From the NCBI GenBank assembly GCA_900073065.1, contig FJOG01000042.1:248001-312000 (forward strand): 64,000 bases of DNA, written 5' to 3'. The translations under genes were made by a program, and so were the position numbers. The notes under the pieces were generated by a model. That model was not told the origin of the DNA, did not search any database, and saw only the letters and a program-made list of their open reading frames with translations. This DNA comes from Phialocephala subalpina (Eukaryota; Ascomycota; Leotiomycetes; Helotiales; Mollisiaceae). Shown one piece after another: positions 33,217 to 43,467 of this stretch; within the stretch, counting starts at the first letter, position 1; each line of letters begins with the position of its first letter.

Positions 33217-36200
33217 TTAATGAGTACTATTGTACCTCGTTCCCAATGTTGGGCTGACATTGAGTCCTGGTCTTGTTGCGTATTGAAGGGCAAACCGTCC
33301 TAGGCCCAAACTGTATTCTGTTTGAGGTTTGGCCTCTTGTATTTCAGCTTTCGAATATCGTTTCTTGGTATTGAGATTATTGGCAAATTTGTTAAAGGTC
33401 CCCCTCGCCCGAAGCCCAAATTTCTCGCGGGTCTCTTGTAACTTCCTGTGGCATTTGTTTTCTGCTAGGTGGCGGACGGTGGAGTTTTTGATGTTGTCTG
33501 CGAAGTTGAGCAATCCATTAACTCGGTGCAAGATCAGGATCGACATGGTGAAGCGACCCGTAACTTGACGCTCGCCGTAATGCATGTGAAGCCCTCGCCA
33601 AGATCGATGAAGGAGAAAGGCTTCGCTGACGGCTGTGGTTGCTCGAGACTTGCAGAGCAGCTCTTCCCGAGATGGGATCGCTACTTGTCCGTATTGTGAT
33701 GGTAGGGACGACGTCGCTTTTAGCTCTTGGGCGATGCTTCGGGGGTTTGGGTCTTCGAATGGTGTGGTGGTTGTTGGTATTTCGAGGGTTGGCGTCTCGG
33801 TGGTTTGAGTAGTAAATGCTGTCTGCGCATAAGGCGAAATATTGTCCTCAGACTTTGACGCCGATACTATCTCCCAAAGTCCAGTCCGCTCGAGGCCAGG
33901 GCTTAACATTGCAGTTGAGATTTCGGTAGTTGTATTGTCGTAGTTAAGCGGACATTGTTCAGGCGTAGCAGAAGTTGTATCGTTGTGAAGATCAATCGAT
34001 GGCATTACCTCGAAGAGCGCAGACTTTTCTGGTTCAGAATTTGGCTTTGTGTTTATCGCGTCGAGGGACAGTGTTGTCATGTCGGTGTGCTCAATGTTAC
34101 CGATGGTAGGCCGTGCTTTCGGAGTAGCTATCATATCATTCTGGGGATTCGAAAGTGGAGGTTGTGAAGTTTCGAGGATTGGTGGACTGAAGGCTGCTGT
34201 GCTTTCTTGAATGAAGTTTGAGATGTCTGGCAAATTGCTTATATCAGGGTGATCACTCGTTGGTAAAGTTGGTTCGGCCTCTGGAGGGTTGTCTGTCGTT
34301 TGTTCAACAATTTGAGATTCCTCGTTTGGGTTACAGGAAGGGTCTTGGGGAATGTGTAGAGAATCATTGTCAGTGCAGGACGATTGGAGAGACGGCTTTC
34401 GTCCAGATGTGGCGAGGCTGTTGATGCTTTGGATGGAGACAGAAAGGCTGTCGTGGGGATGAGGAACGTTTTCTTTGAGTGGCATGCTAGCCATGACAGG
34501 AAGCCCAAGGCTGTTGGCACTAGGAGTTTGAACTTGTGAGGCAGCAGTTGGGGTGGAGTCAAGAGCCAGTGATATTAGGGGAATTTCTTCGCCTGCACTC
34601 GAAGCTCTTTGTCGGCCTGGGGCGACTGGCGACCCTGCTTGCTGAGTTGTATGAGACGCAGATTCGGTTCCGACGAGAGGCTCATCCATGACTTCTTCCT
34701 CGTCCACGATAGCGTCTAAAGTCCGTAGACTGCTCGAAAGACCTGATCTTCCCGTGCTTGTAGCATGCCTCTTGCCAGCAGCTCCTGGTGTGATTCCAGC
34801 AATCGTATCAAGCCTGCTTTCACGGTTGTTCTTGTTCGCCGAATCGCCTGCTTGATCTTTGTCCCAGTTTTCCACTGCTAGTTCAGACCACCTCTCATCG
34901 CCTAGCTTTTCCTTGTCTGCGTTATCGGGGAATTCGAAGTATATCCAGGATCGGAGAAGTAAAGCCCCAACCGTACTTTCTTCAACCCACTGCAAGAGCC
35001 ACTTATTAACATAATCCTTCTTGTCTCCGAAATTGGCGGTCTTTCCATCGTAACGAAGGTGAAGGGCCGCAACGCGAATAGGCGATCTTTCTCGCGCATC
35101 GTACACCGAATCCATAATATCGTCACATAATGCGTCCCTTGGCTCATATGCATGTTCAGATTCCGTGAAAAGGCCCAGCTCAAGGCACTGGTCTCGCATA
35201 TTGAAGAGAGCGTCTTCGGCATCTCGCAGGTCGTTCAGAGCTTCTGCATGCAGTCTTGGGTAATCGTCGAGGAATTTCGAAGTCTCTTCGGTGAGTGGTA
35301 TGTTATGGCGCTGACGGAAGGTTGCGGCTCCTGACTCTTTTAAATAATCGTGTTCCAAATCCTCTATATCTTCTTTCAGCCGTTCTGCCTCCTCCACTTT
35401 GTCCAAGTATTCTCGCACAAGAGGGTTGTCTAAGGCAAGGTCCGTGGGCTCCGAATCGATAATCTGTGATGGTTCTGCAGGCGGCGAAAGGCTGGCGTTG
35501 ATTTTGCTTTCAGGGACAGATATGTTAAAAAGTTCGTTGTGGCGATAGAAATGGTCTTCCTCTTCCTCGAGATCATCTTCCTCTTCATCCAACCTCCTAG
35601 CCAAAGTGTCGTATTCATCCTCTGCAGGGCCAAGTTCGTCCTGCGCAACGCGAAGCTTCTCGTAATACGGATCGATACTATCTGGGATGGCTAGGTTCAA
35701 AGCTCTGATTTCATTAAATTTCCTGGTCAATTTGTCGATAGCATCTCGAACGTCGTTCCGAGCTCTTTGCACTTTTTCCCTACAGACTCTGAACCGATGC
35801 CGAGTTCGTCGTGCTCGTTCACGCCGAATAAGCATCCGCTCTCGAGCTCTCAACTGCCGAGCCTGGACATCAAAACCCACCTCCGAGCCATTGCCTTCGA
35901 CGCCTCTGGTTGAATAATAAGCTGAATCTTGTCTTGGTGGTCTTGAAGCTTGATTTGGGCTTTCTGCAGCGGACGAAGCATATGTGACTTCTCGAGGCCT
36001 GTTCTCTGCCTTGTCTTCCGGAGTTTGGGGTCTTTGGGAGCTTCCCACTGGTGATTCAAGCATGGCGAAGGCTTCAATTCTTCCCAAAATAGATTCATGA
36101 TTCTGATCACGAACATCCAGCGACTGTAATCTCAACTCAGACACTGGATCAGCGCTAGATTGCTTGGGCTCATGGGAGACGGCAGGGTCTGTCGCCGTCC

Positions 36201-36345
36201 GGGCATTCTGTTGAATTGGTGGCTGGTGGCCCTGGAAGGACGGACGTGGCCCCAACGTCGGCAACAGCTGTCGATGTCCGTCATCTCCTGCTTCTACTTG
36301 ACACGTCTTCGTTCCAGGACCTGTGTCTGATATGCCATCGGCCAT
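33217..36345 (-). CDS. Coiled-coil protein, pair 3 (paralogue C, long form)
   Basis: An uninterrupted 1042-aa ORF from ATG at 36345 (MADGISDTGPG). After a disordered Gln/Pro/Ser N-terminus comes a very Arg-rich helix (about 165-200), then the family hairpin with LRVAQDELGPAEDEYDTLA (GPAE about 239-242), a run of Glu/Asp ending DHFYRHNELF, a second coil (about 300-340) and the WL block YVNKWLLQWVEESTVGALL with ERWSELAVENWDKD. A long Ser/Thr/Pro-rich disordered middle (about 500-870) follows. Paralogue C alone adds a C-terminal basic domain of about 150 residues with RSWRGLHMHYGERQ, LHRVNGLLNFADN and RARGTFNKFANN. It lies head-to-head with the DUF6590 gene at 37319. It has no membrane segment and no recognised catalytic motif. 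Confidence 0.83.
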   Translation of the reverse strand: MADGISDTGPGTKTCQVEAGDDGHRQLLPTLGPRPSFQGHQPPIQQNARTATDPAVSHEPKQSSADPVSELRLQSLDVRDQNHESILGRIEAFAMLESPVGSSQRPQTPEDKAENRPREVTYASSAAESPNQASRPPRQDSAYYSTRGVEGNGSEVGFDVQARQLRARERMLIRRERARRTRHRFRVCREKVQRARNDVRDAIDKLTRKFNEIRALNLAIPDSIDPYYEKLRVAQDELGPAEDEYDTLARRLDEEEDDLEEEEDHFYRHNELFNISVPESKINASLSPPAEPSQIIDSEPTDLALDNPLVREYLDKVEEAERLKEDIEDLEHDYLKESGAATFRQRHNIPLTEETSKFLDDYPRLHAEALNDLRDAEDALFNMRDQCLELGLFTESEHAYEPRDALCDDIMDSVYDARERSPIRVAALHLRYDGKTANFGDKKDYVNKWLLQWVEESTVGALLLRSWIYFEFPDNADKEKLGDERWSELAVENWDKDQAGDSANKNNRESRLDTIAGITPGAAGKRHATSTGRSGLSSSLRTLDAIVDEEEVMDEPLVGTESASHTTQQAGSPVAPGRQRASSAGEEIPLISLALDSTPTAASQVQTPSANSLGLPVMASMPLKENVPHPHDSLSVSIQSINSLATSGRKPSLQSSCTDNDSLHIPQDPSCNPNEESQIVEQTTDNPPEAEPTLPTSDHPDISNLPDISNFIQESTAAFSPPILETSQPPLSNPQNDMIATPKARPTIGNIEHTDMTTLSLDAINTKPNSEPEKSALFEVMPSIDLHNDTTSATPEQCPLNYDNTTTEISTAMLSPGLERTGLWEIVSASKSEDNISPYAQTAFTTQTTETPTLEIPTTTTPFEDPNPRSIAQELKATSSLPSQYGQVAIPSREELLCKSRATTAVSEAFLLHRSWRGLHMHYGERQVTGRFTMSILILHRVNGLLNFADNIKNSTVRHLAENKCHRKLQETREKFGLRARGTFNKFANNLNTKKRYSKAEIQEAKPQTEYSLGLGRFALQYATRPGLNVSPTLGTRYNSTH

Positions 36346-37318
36346 AGAAGAGAAGCCTCGTTTTCATCTGGATAGTGTTGTTGAAGTCACGCTGTTGTGG
36401 CTTGCCAGAGGAAGTCGGGTACCTGACTAGGGACAGATCTACACACAGCATCGGGCAGGTTCCCGGATGTGATATATTCTTCTGGGTGCTGAGCTGAGGA
36501 AATATTACGATGTGATTGCCACTGCCACACTGGCTACCGCTGGCGGATTGTCGAAGAGCCGCATGAGAACTATTCTGCATACAAATGGGAACAGAAGACA
36601 CAGCCTTGAGTGAGGGTGTGGTGGTCGAGAGATTGGTGGCTTGCAGGGATGCACGGAGCCTACAGGGGCTCCAAAGTTTCTTGTTAGTGGCGGGCCGCGA
36701 GGGAAAGGTGTGCGGCAAGGCTGCAGAAATTAGGTTACAGACGGCAAGGGCATTGGCCCCAGGTGTCGCCAGCTCCCAAAGACACCCCACGCGTCTCTTC
36801 ATCATGACACTTCTTTGCAGCAGCCCAAGCACGACGAGGGGCCATACAGAATCATCTTTCCGAGAAGATGCATCACTCTGATGACTCTTTGGTGAGAAGC
36901 TCCCGATGTATCACCTTTATCCGCTGCCTGCCCTCCTCTTCTGGCCTTCCACATGTCACTCGCGCCGCTTTTCCATATGCTGCATACAATGCTGCCTTGA
37001 AAGCGTCCATGTGACCCTCGACCTATCAAGACTGTCCATGATTTTCGCAATTCATGCATGCCTTAGCCAGACGGCTATCAATGGCGTCCACCATCGACAA
37101 CATCCATCTTCGGGAGCAACACACCCCGCATTCACATACACATTCACACCCACATGTGCAGCGATACGTGGACCATCTGCTCACAATCGATCGGACCCCA
37201 CTATGTCTCTCGATGCAGAGCCTCAACCAATCTTCTCCGCCCTATGGGATAAAGGGTGAGCAATCGCGGGGCAAGGCACTCCTCGGCCTCCAAACCGTTC
37301 AGCGAGTCTGTCTCACTG
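36346..37318. promoter_or_regulatory. Shared divergent promoter region, pair 3
   Basis: 973 bp between outward-facing starts. The plus frame of the DUF6590 gene stays open upstream to a GTG at 37256, so its real 5' end could lie slightly further left. No long shared element with pairs 1 and 2 was seen. Confidence 0.45.
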
Positions 37319-39227
37319 ATGGCGGATACCCAGTGGCTATCAGAGCCTGAGACCGGGCGATGGTATGTAAATTATACGGAATCAAGTAAACTATCATGCG
37401 GCTCGTCGATGTTTGCCTTTACTAACTGTCATAAATAGACGGCCGGACTGTTCGCAGATACTCGGACGAGTTGCAACAGTCAGAGCAACCTCGATACCAA
37501 CCTGAGTACCAAGAAGTTCCTGAAGAATATCCACAAGAATCGGGACCTGGAGCACAGCCGTCGTCGTAAGTGCAACCGCCAATTACCTACTACCAAAATT
37601 GATCTAACTTTGTCCTGACAGTCGTCGGCGAACTCGAGACACTCGTCCTCCCATTACTTCCTCGACCTCGACTAGAGGTACTCGAAGAAAGTCTGTATCC
37701 TTTCCAGAATCTAGTCGTCAGGCCGAGCTCGTACCCGCACAGGGCAGTCGACATGAAAGAAGATACCATGGGTCTCGAGGATACAACCAGTCTAGAGAAG
37801 GAGAGAGGTCGGACGACAGGTCACCATACGAGACTTATCGAACCCCGAGGCCGGATCCTACAATTGGAGGCGAGCAAGAGTCCTATTACGAAGATAATGC
37901 TTCGGTCGACTCCGCCGCCGGAGAGTTGGAGAGGATGACCATGCAAGACCCCGACCTTGTTACTGGCCCTCATTACAAATTCTCGCCTCCTCAGCCAAGT
38001 GCCGGCTTGCCATGGAGTGCCAACGTTGGCGAAGCCCGCGGAAGCTCCCGTCCTCGCCCGCCCATTCCTGTGGCTGGAGATCCACATGCGGGTCCTACCG
38101 AGAAACTCGACCCCAGTTTCCGAATCAGAAACAACGACTACAAAACCTTCTTCAGGTGCGGCCGTGTATTTAAGACTCTTTGGACAGACCCTGCTGGTCC
38201 AATGACCGCGAGTGAGAATAGCCAGTTCATGAGCAAGGTCAGATTTAGAGTTGCACATGGCGAATATGTTTACTCGAAGATCAGACGCTTCGTCGTCGTT
38301 ACGCAAGGTAATAGATCTTGCCAATGTCTCCCAGTGACCACCTATGATGGCAAAGGCTATGCAAAGAGAGGGATCAATTTAGACGAGCACGGTCTCATCT
38401 ACAATAGCGACGAAGCCCCTGTCAACGTCGCTGGTATTACCAAATACCCACTTAGGGTCAAACCTTCAAAGAATGGTGAAAGGTTGACTGGCAATTCATA
38501 CATCAACTACGGAAGAGCATATTGTGTCGATACGAACGTGAAAGTCAAAGACGTCGGAGAACTTGACTCAGCTTCGAGAAAATGGCTACGGGAGTACTAC
38601 AAAGAGATCCATTTCCCTCCCGATGAAGACATGACTGGTCCGAGCTATTCGAAACCTCCTAGCCAGTCTACCCAACTCCTAGGTATCACAGGCAACGCTG
38701 ATGATTACGTTTATGGGCTACAGGGTACCCAGGCTGAGGCTTCCATGACCTCGCGCTCTTCACGGTCTGCAGTTAAACGTCGTCAGTCATCGAGTTCCTA
38801 CCAGCCCGACGATACGTGGACCGAAGCTGAGGCCGTGGGACAATACCAATCTGGAACACAGTACAGCGAGGACTACGATCGGGATGCTCCTGGCAGCGCT
38901 AGTCCACAGTGGCCTCCAGCTGATGAGAGTCATATTCCCCATGACTCGGCGCACTTTATACCCCCGCAGCCAAGTGCCCAGGACGAGTACGGGTATGAGC
39001 AGCAAGAGCATTATGAGCAGGCACCATTATCTGGCTCTATCGAGGATCCCAACTACTCACCTCCTGTTGGTCCCCCTCCGCAACAGACTAGCGAACTGGA
39101 ACAAGCTGGATATGATGAAGAAATTGTTCTCCCCCAGCCTCAAATTCCATCTAGCTCCAGGGAGAAACACAGGCGGAGTCATAGAGAGAGAGACAGAGAC
39201 AGCGACAGAAGGAAACACAGACATTGA
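37319..39227 (+). CDS. DUF6590 domain protein, pair 3
   Basis: Model: join(37319..37385, 37439..37565, 37622..39227), 599 aa, phases closed. The start is the first ATG of the frame (MADTQWLSEPETGRWYVNY). Its N-terminal motif aligns with WSEWIWSEKDG and WSQWEWDTERA of the other copies. Introns carry good branch points (ACTAAC, CTGAC). Residues about 65-220 are disordered and Arg/Tyr/Ser rich. The DUF6590 core spans about 226-400: KLDPSFRIRNNDYKTFFRCG, RVFKTLW, KIRRFVVVTQG, SCQCLPVTTYDGKG, HGLIYNS, PLRVKP, SYINYGRAYCVDTNVKVKDV. The core is in one exon here, unlike the other two copies. The tail is Gln/Pro/Tyr rich and ends in an RERDRDSDRRKHRH run, probably nuclear or RNA-associated (inference). 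Confidence 0.87.
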
Positions 39228-40337
39228 TAGACTGCCCGTTGCAGCCACACGGTCTTCAAATTGTACTATTACTCACACGTTTGACTTCGTTTAGAAGTAC
39301 ACCAAATACGTTCCGCCGCGATCAATACCACGGATACCTCTCCCACGTTTATGGCACAATGCCATCTTATCTTGGTTCACACGAACCCGTCACCGCCTGT
39401 TGGTCATCGCTTCTGTCTATGACCACCTTATTTGAGGTTTCATCGAATGCCTCTCTCCGATATCTCTGTTCTCGAATGGCGTTTCGCGGTCTCTAGCGAT
39501 AACTCGACATGAACACACTTGTGTTCTCCCGAAAGCGTTCTTGTGACACAAGCGACCATCTTATTTCTCATTTGATAGCATTTGAAGGATGCACTACTTT
39601 GATGGCATCACTCATCCTCAATGGACAACTTCACAGCTCGAAGAATCCGTTTGAATGGTTTCAATGCGCTTCTCATTTTTTGGATCGCGTCTTGGCGAGA
39701 GAATTCGTGCACAAACATCGACAGTAACAACATGGTTTACGGAACATTTCCTCTCTCCAACTGTGGCTCGCGATGCAGGTCGTCATTCGCGGTAATACTG
39801 GGATAGGCCATCTGATGTTGCAGGAGCTCCAAGTTTGGACATATAGAGCCTCCTTGCTACTAGTACATATATATTTATCCACCTCTTCCACTCACAATCA
39901 GCTCATGGACACATACCCTGTTATCACGCCCAACATATTCCCATTTATCACCAGTTTCTCATTTCCATTCATCGCAAACTTCGCATTTCGAGAATAGCTC
40001 CCGCCCCCGCCTCCTTACAAGGCATGACATATACGTCGCACCCAATCACAACCGGTTCTAGAAGCTGTCAGAACAAGGCGCAGTGCCGTTCAACAACTTG
40101 TTCGCTCCCATCCAATTAATATTTTCCTAGTCGCGCAAGCGCATTCCTAGTGTGGCCTCAGCCTTACGTGAAGCGGGCTTGGCGAACGTCACTTGGCGCG
40201 ATGATGGCTGAGGTGATGATGATCTTCGAATCCTGCTGATGATTCAAGGCAGCGGTTTTCTATATATTGCAGCTTCATCTCTATCGTTTACTCGTGTGTT
40301 CATTTCGTCCCAGATAAATAAACCAAATACTAACAAA
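39228..40337. other. Intergenic region right of pair 3
   Basis: 1.1 kb. The right end is the promoter of the small glycine-rich gene. No supported gene, RNA or repeat is seen. Confidence 0.45.
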
Positions 40338-40786
40338 ATGGGATGCGGACCAAGTCGATCGAGAGGTGCGGGGAGGCATTATGATCCTTATAATGGACCA
40401 AGGTAAAACTTATATCTTCCTCTCTTCTCATCTGGACCTTTCTGCTTCTTGCCCATGTCTTGAATCTTGATTCTGCTACACTGGTTCCTGTTGTAATAAA
40501 TCATGGCTAACACATCTGATCAAAGAAAACATCGCTACGGCAACAGCGCAGCCGCAGGAGGCATGTACGTAGATCCTGGTGCGGGAGGTAATTATTATGG
40601 TGGTGATGGTGGTGGAGGACAGCATGGTTAGTCTTGTTGTCATTGATTGAATGAGAGAAGGTTGCTAACAAGAGAATAGGTGGAGGTGGTTTCTTTGGCG
40701 GTGATGGCGGTGGAGGTGGAGGAGGTGGAGATGGCGGCGGTGGAGGAGGAGGGGGAGGAGGAGGTGGAGGGGGAGGTGGGGCGTGA
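40338..40786 (+). CDS. Small glycine-rich protein with MGC lipidation-type N-terminus
   Basis: Model: join(40338..40402, 40526..40626, 40680..40786), 90 aa. Too short for a single-exon ORF search to find. The N-terminus MGCGPSRSRGAGRHYDPY has Gly2 followed by Cys3 and a Ser at position 6, a classic N-myristoylation plus palmitoylation pattern, so membrane attachment is likely. Introns of 123 and 53 nt have GTAAAA/CAAAG and GTTAGT/AATAG borders and branch GCTAAC. The rest is Gly-rich, with exon 3 coding an almost pure Gly run broken by Asp, Phe and a final Ala. No catalytic domain is present. It sits 151 bp from the 3' end of the DUF6594 membrane-protein gene. The role is unknown; a membrane-tethered low-complexity peptide is the safest description. 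Confidence 0.72.
40681..40783 (+). repeat. GGN/GGTGGA low-complexity tract in coding sequence
   Basis: A nearly continuous GGT/GGA/GGC repeat forms exon 3 of the glycine-rich gene. Read on the minus strand it gives a spurious polyproline ORF. Confidence 0.85.
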
Positions 40787-40937
40787 GTTGGGACCCGAGG
40801 AGGGAGTTTCTGACGATACCACGATTTGTATAAGTGTACTTCTACCAACACACACATTTGTTGTCCTACACCTTCCAATCCCATTTCTGTCACCTGCAAC
40901 ATAGCAAGTTCTTTCAATGCTTATCAAGCAATATCAA

Positions 40938-41953
40938 CTACATGAGTACTGCCTTGCTTTCCGACCAGCCGCTTGTCGGTGTCGCACTCGTTCCCATAAA
41001 GACCACAAGTACTGCTGCATACGCAGCAGTAGCTGTCAAGATATCCTTCCCGTTACCTCTGAAGGTCAGCGTGAAAGCGAAAAGTATAATTGCGACCCAA
41101 GAAGTGGTCAAGGCAGTATTCCTACCAGGATACAGACTTATAATCAGTACTGGAGTCATAGGAGCCAAGCCACCGAAGAGTGCTCCACCGAACGCTACGA
41201 AGCTGAATCGTTCCAGTACAGGCACTTTCTCTCGTGCTGCGCTTCCTGCTGCGTCTAGTTTTCGGAATTGGAGGGACTCCTGTGGCATAGTCTGAGGCAA
41301 ATCGTCCTGATTTTGAACAGCGTATTGCATCATTCCTACTTTTGGCCGTCTCAAGAGACGATCTAGGAGCCATGGTGATGGGATGTAATGCGGCGTATCT
41401 ATCAACTCTTCCGGTGGCCCAAACAGTGAGTGGCCAGGCAGTACGGACTCCAAGGTTTTCTGCGATAGAGACTCATAGTTTCGTACTGCCTCATCTACTA
41501 CATGTCAAAAACGTCTAAAGTGCTCCAGAGATGGGACATCGTACAGTACTTGCTGAGCGCTTCGTCGATTTGGTTGACCTTTGCAGCGAATTCTTCAGCC
41601 GTGAACTCTTTCGATGTAAATCTGATTGAGAGTTTTAGCATTTCCTGCTGTAATGATTTGATTCTGAGCCGCTGTAAGACTTTGAAGTTTAGAGTTACGA
41701 TCCTGGCATTGTGTATTCGCGTGAGATGAAGTGCTTTTTTGAATGACGATTGAAATTTTGAGGGAAATAAATCAACGAACCCACTCAAGAAGCGCAATGC
41801 TGAGGAGACTTGCGGGAAGGCACCCGAACTAAACAGTTCGGAGACGAAAACGGATCGCTTCGCGGGTTTCTTCAAAAGTCTCAAAGCTGATGAGAAGTTA
41901 CCAGAAGAGATAACTGAAGGACCAAAAATCATAATACTGTAAGTAGCAATCAT
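40938..41953 (-). CDS. DUF6594 membrane protein, 5' end unresolved
   Basis: Supported exons are 40938..41497 and 41545 to about 41710. The 47-nt intron (GTACGA ... CATGTAG) joins IDEALSKY to LDEAVRNYES. The C-terminus shows the three closely spaced hydrophobic helices typical of DUF6594: FSFVAFGGALFGGLAPM, then TTSWVAIILFAFTL, then ATAAYAAVLVVFMGTS. Before them lies the N-terminal helical part (FKVLQRLRIKSLQQEMLKLS) equivalent to the family's RRF-L--LQ-EL region. No ATG lies just upstream of it. The frame is open to 41953, but that part overlaps the first exon of the plus-strand GTPase, so an unseen 5' intron or a lost start is likely. The family has no established function. Helices suggest an internal or plasma membrane. 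Confidence 0.7.
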
Positions 41954-42914
41954 CGTTCTCTGAATTCGAAATTATGTCTAACATTTGTAGTGTAGTTGGA
42001 GAAACAGGATCAGGAAAGAGTACAGTAGGTTTGTGCAGCAGAAGAGTCGAGACAGACTTTTGCTGACCTAGTTGTAGCTCATCAACAAGATAATAGGTCG
42101 TGATGAAGTTGTAATTGGCCATGAATTAGAGTCCATGACCAAAACAATCACAGCCGTGACCTTGACGCATCAAAAAAAGAAGATCATTTTCTTCGATACC
42201 CCCGGGTTTGATGATACATACCTGCCGGACGCTAAGGTGTTCCAAATGATTGCTTCATTTCTGCGAGACCTGTTCGTATTGCCATAGGTCATAAAAAGAG
42301 CCTTACTGACGTGGAGAGGTAGATATGAACGACAAGTTTATGTCAACGGCATCCTGTACTGTCATCCTATTGACAATCGCCGGGTAACCGGCTCATCAAG
42401 ACGACAACTGGAGTTCATGGAAAGGCTTATTGGGCAGAAAAGCCTGAAGAATGTCATCTTTGTTCTGACCTTTGCAGACAGAATGGATTATAACAGAGAT
42501 CTTATGGACAGCCGAATTGGTGAACTCAAGAGAACGTATTGGGCGCCGTTCTTAGCGAAAGATGCTAGGATGTTCATCAAGGATGGAGACGGGCCACCGA
42601 GAGCTCTGGTGGACATGGTTTTGAGAAGCCAGAAAACGATACTGGATCTGCAAAGGGAGCTGGTGGACGAAAGGCGCACACTACTTCGAACGAGCGCAGG
42701 TGGAACTATCAAGACTGAGTCCGAGAACAAGATATCTTATTTGGAGCAAGAACTCGAGGCTTTGCGGAAGGAGATAAAAGATCCTGCGACGAGGAAGGAT
42801 CCCGAATTGGTGCAGGAGATACGAAAGTTAGAAGATGAAGTGAAGTCTAAGCTTGAAATAGTCAAGAGCGAGCTGGTATCTTTGGATCGTCAAACGGATT
42901 CCAGTTCTACTTAG
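41754..42914 (+). CDS. P-loop GTPase (AIG1/septin-like G domain) with C-terminal coiled coil, start unresolved
   Basis: Exons: 41754(open)..41938, 41991..42024, 42078..42271, 42323..42914. Introns of 52, 53 and 51 nt rebuild a continuous G domain. Walker A/G1 is VVGETGSGKST, a second motif is GHELESMTK, and G3/Walker B is FFDTPGFDDT. Then come YVNGILYCHPIDNRRVTGSS and KNVIFVLTFADRM, the family's usual G4-region order. The C-terminus (about the last 90 residues) is a charged coiled coil (LEQELEALRKEIKDP, IRKLEDEVKSKLE). The first exon is open back to 41754 with no ATG, so a further upstream exon is needed or the start is lost. It diverges from, and overlaps, the DUF6594 locus. These GTPases are often single-copy accessory genes of unknown role in moulds. 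Confidence 0.78.
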
Positions 42915-43467
42915 GACATATCGCACGTGTTCCAGGTAGGCAGTTTACGGAGAAAGTTCAATCTTCGACGTTCCAAAATAATTATTTTCAAGGCATGAAC
43001 CTTTTCAAAAGAATAAATTATCAGTAATAGTTGCTTCTTTCAGCCCTCTGATTCCTCCACTTCGTTGCTTCTCTCAATTATCCTCCCACTTCACAGAACC
43101 CTTTGCATGCACGTGATCAGAAGCTATCTATCCCTTCGAGGTCAATCCGAGAGATCTGATTGCCAGCGAATATGGCATGTTTAAATGTCCTGTCCTGATG
43201 CGATATCAGCTCGTTGAATTACTCATCCATATGCACATACAGTCAGAGTATTAGCAGGTCTTGTTTGAAGCATCTCAATTTGTGGAGATTTGATTGTCCC
43301 CAACCATCTTGAGGATTTGACCTGCAGAATCTCATATAGGAGAGCGAATATTCGTAAAATCACAGTGCCTAAAACAAGTAACATGTTATCTTGATCAGAT
43401 TTCCCGATTCTTACTCAAATTTAGCTTCTTATGACACCCCTTAAGAAGCGAGCAACGGTATGCCAGC
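42915..43467. other. Intergenic stretch
   Basis: 553 bp between the GTPase gene and the decayed coiled-coil gene. AT-rich, nothing recognised. Confidence 0.5.

Noticed and set aside
40507..40917. Minus-strand polyproline ORF (136 aa)
   Set aside because: It is the antisense of the GGN tract of the spliced glycine-rich gene, whose exons have good splice sites and an MGC start.
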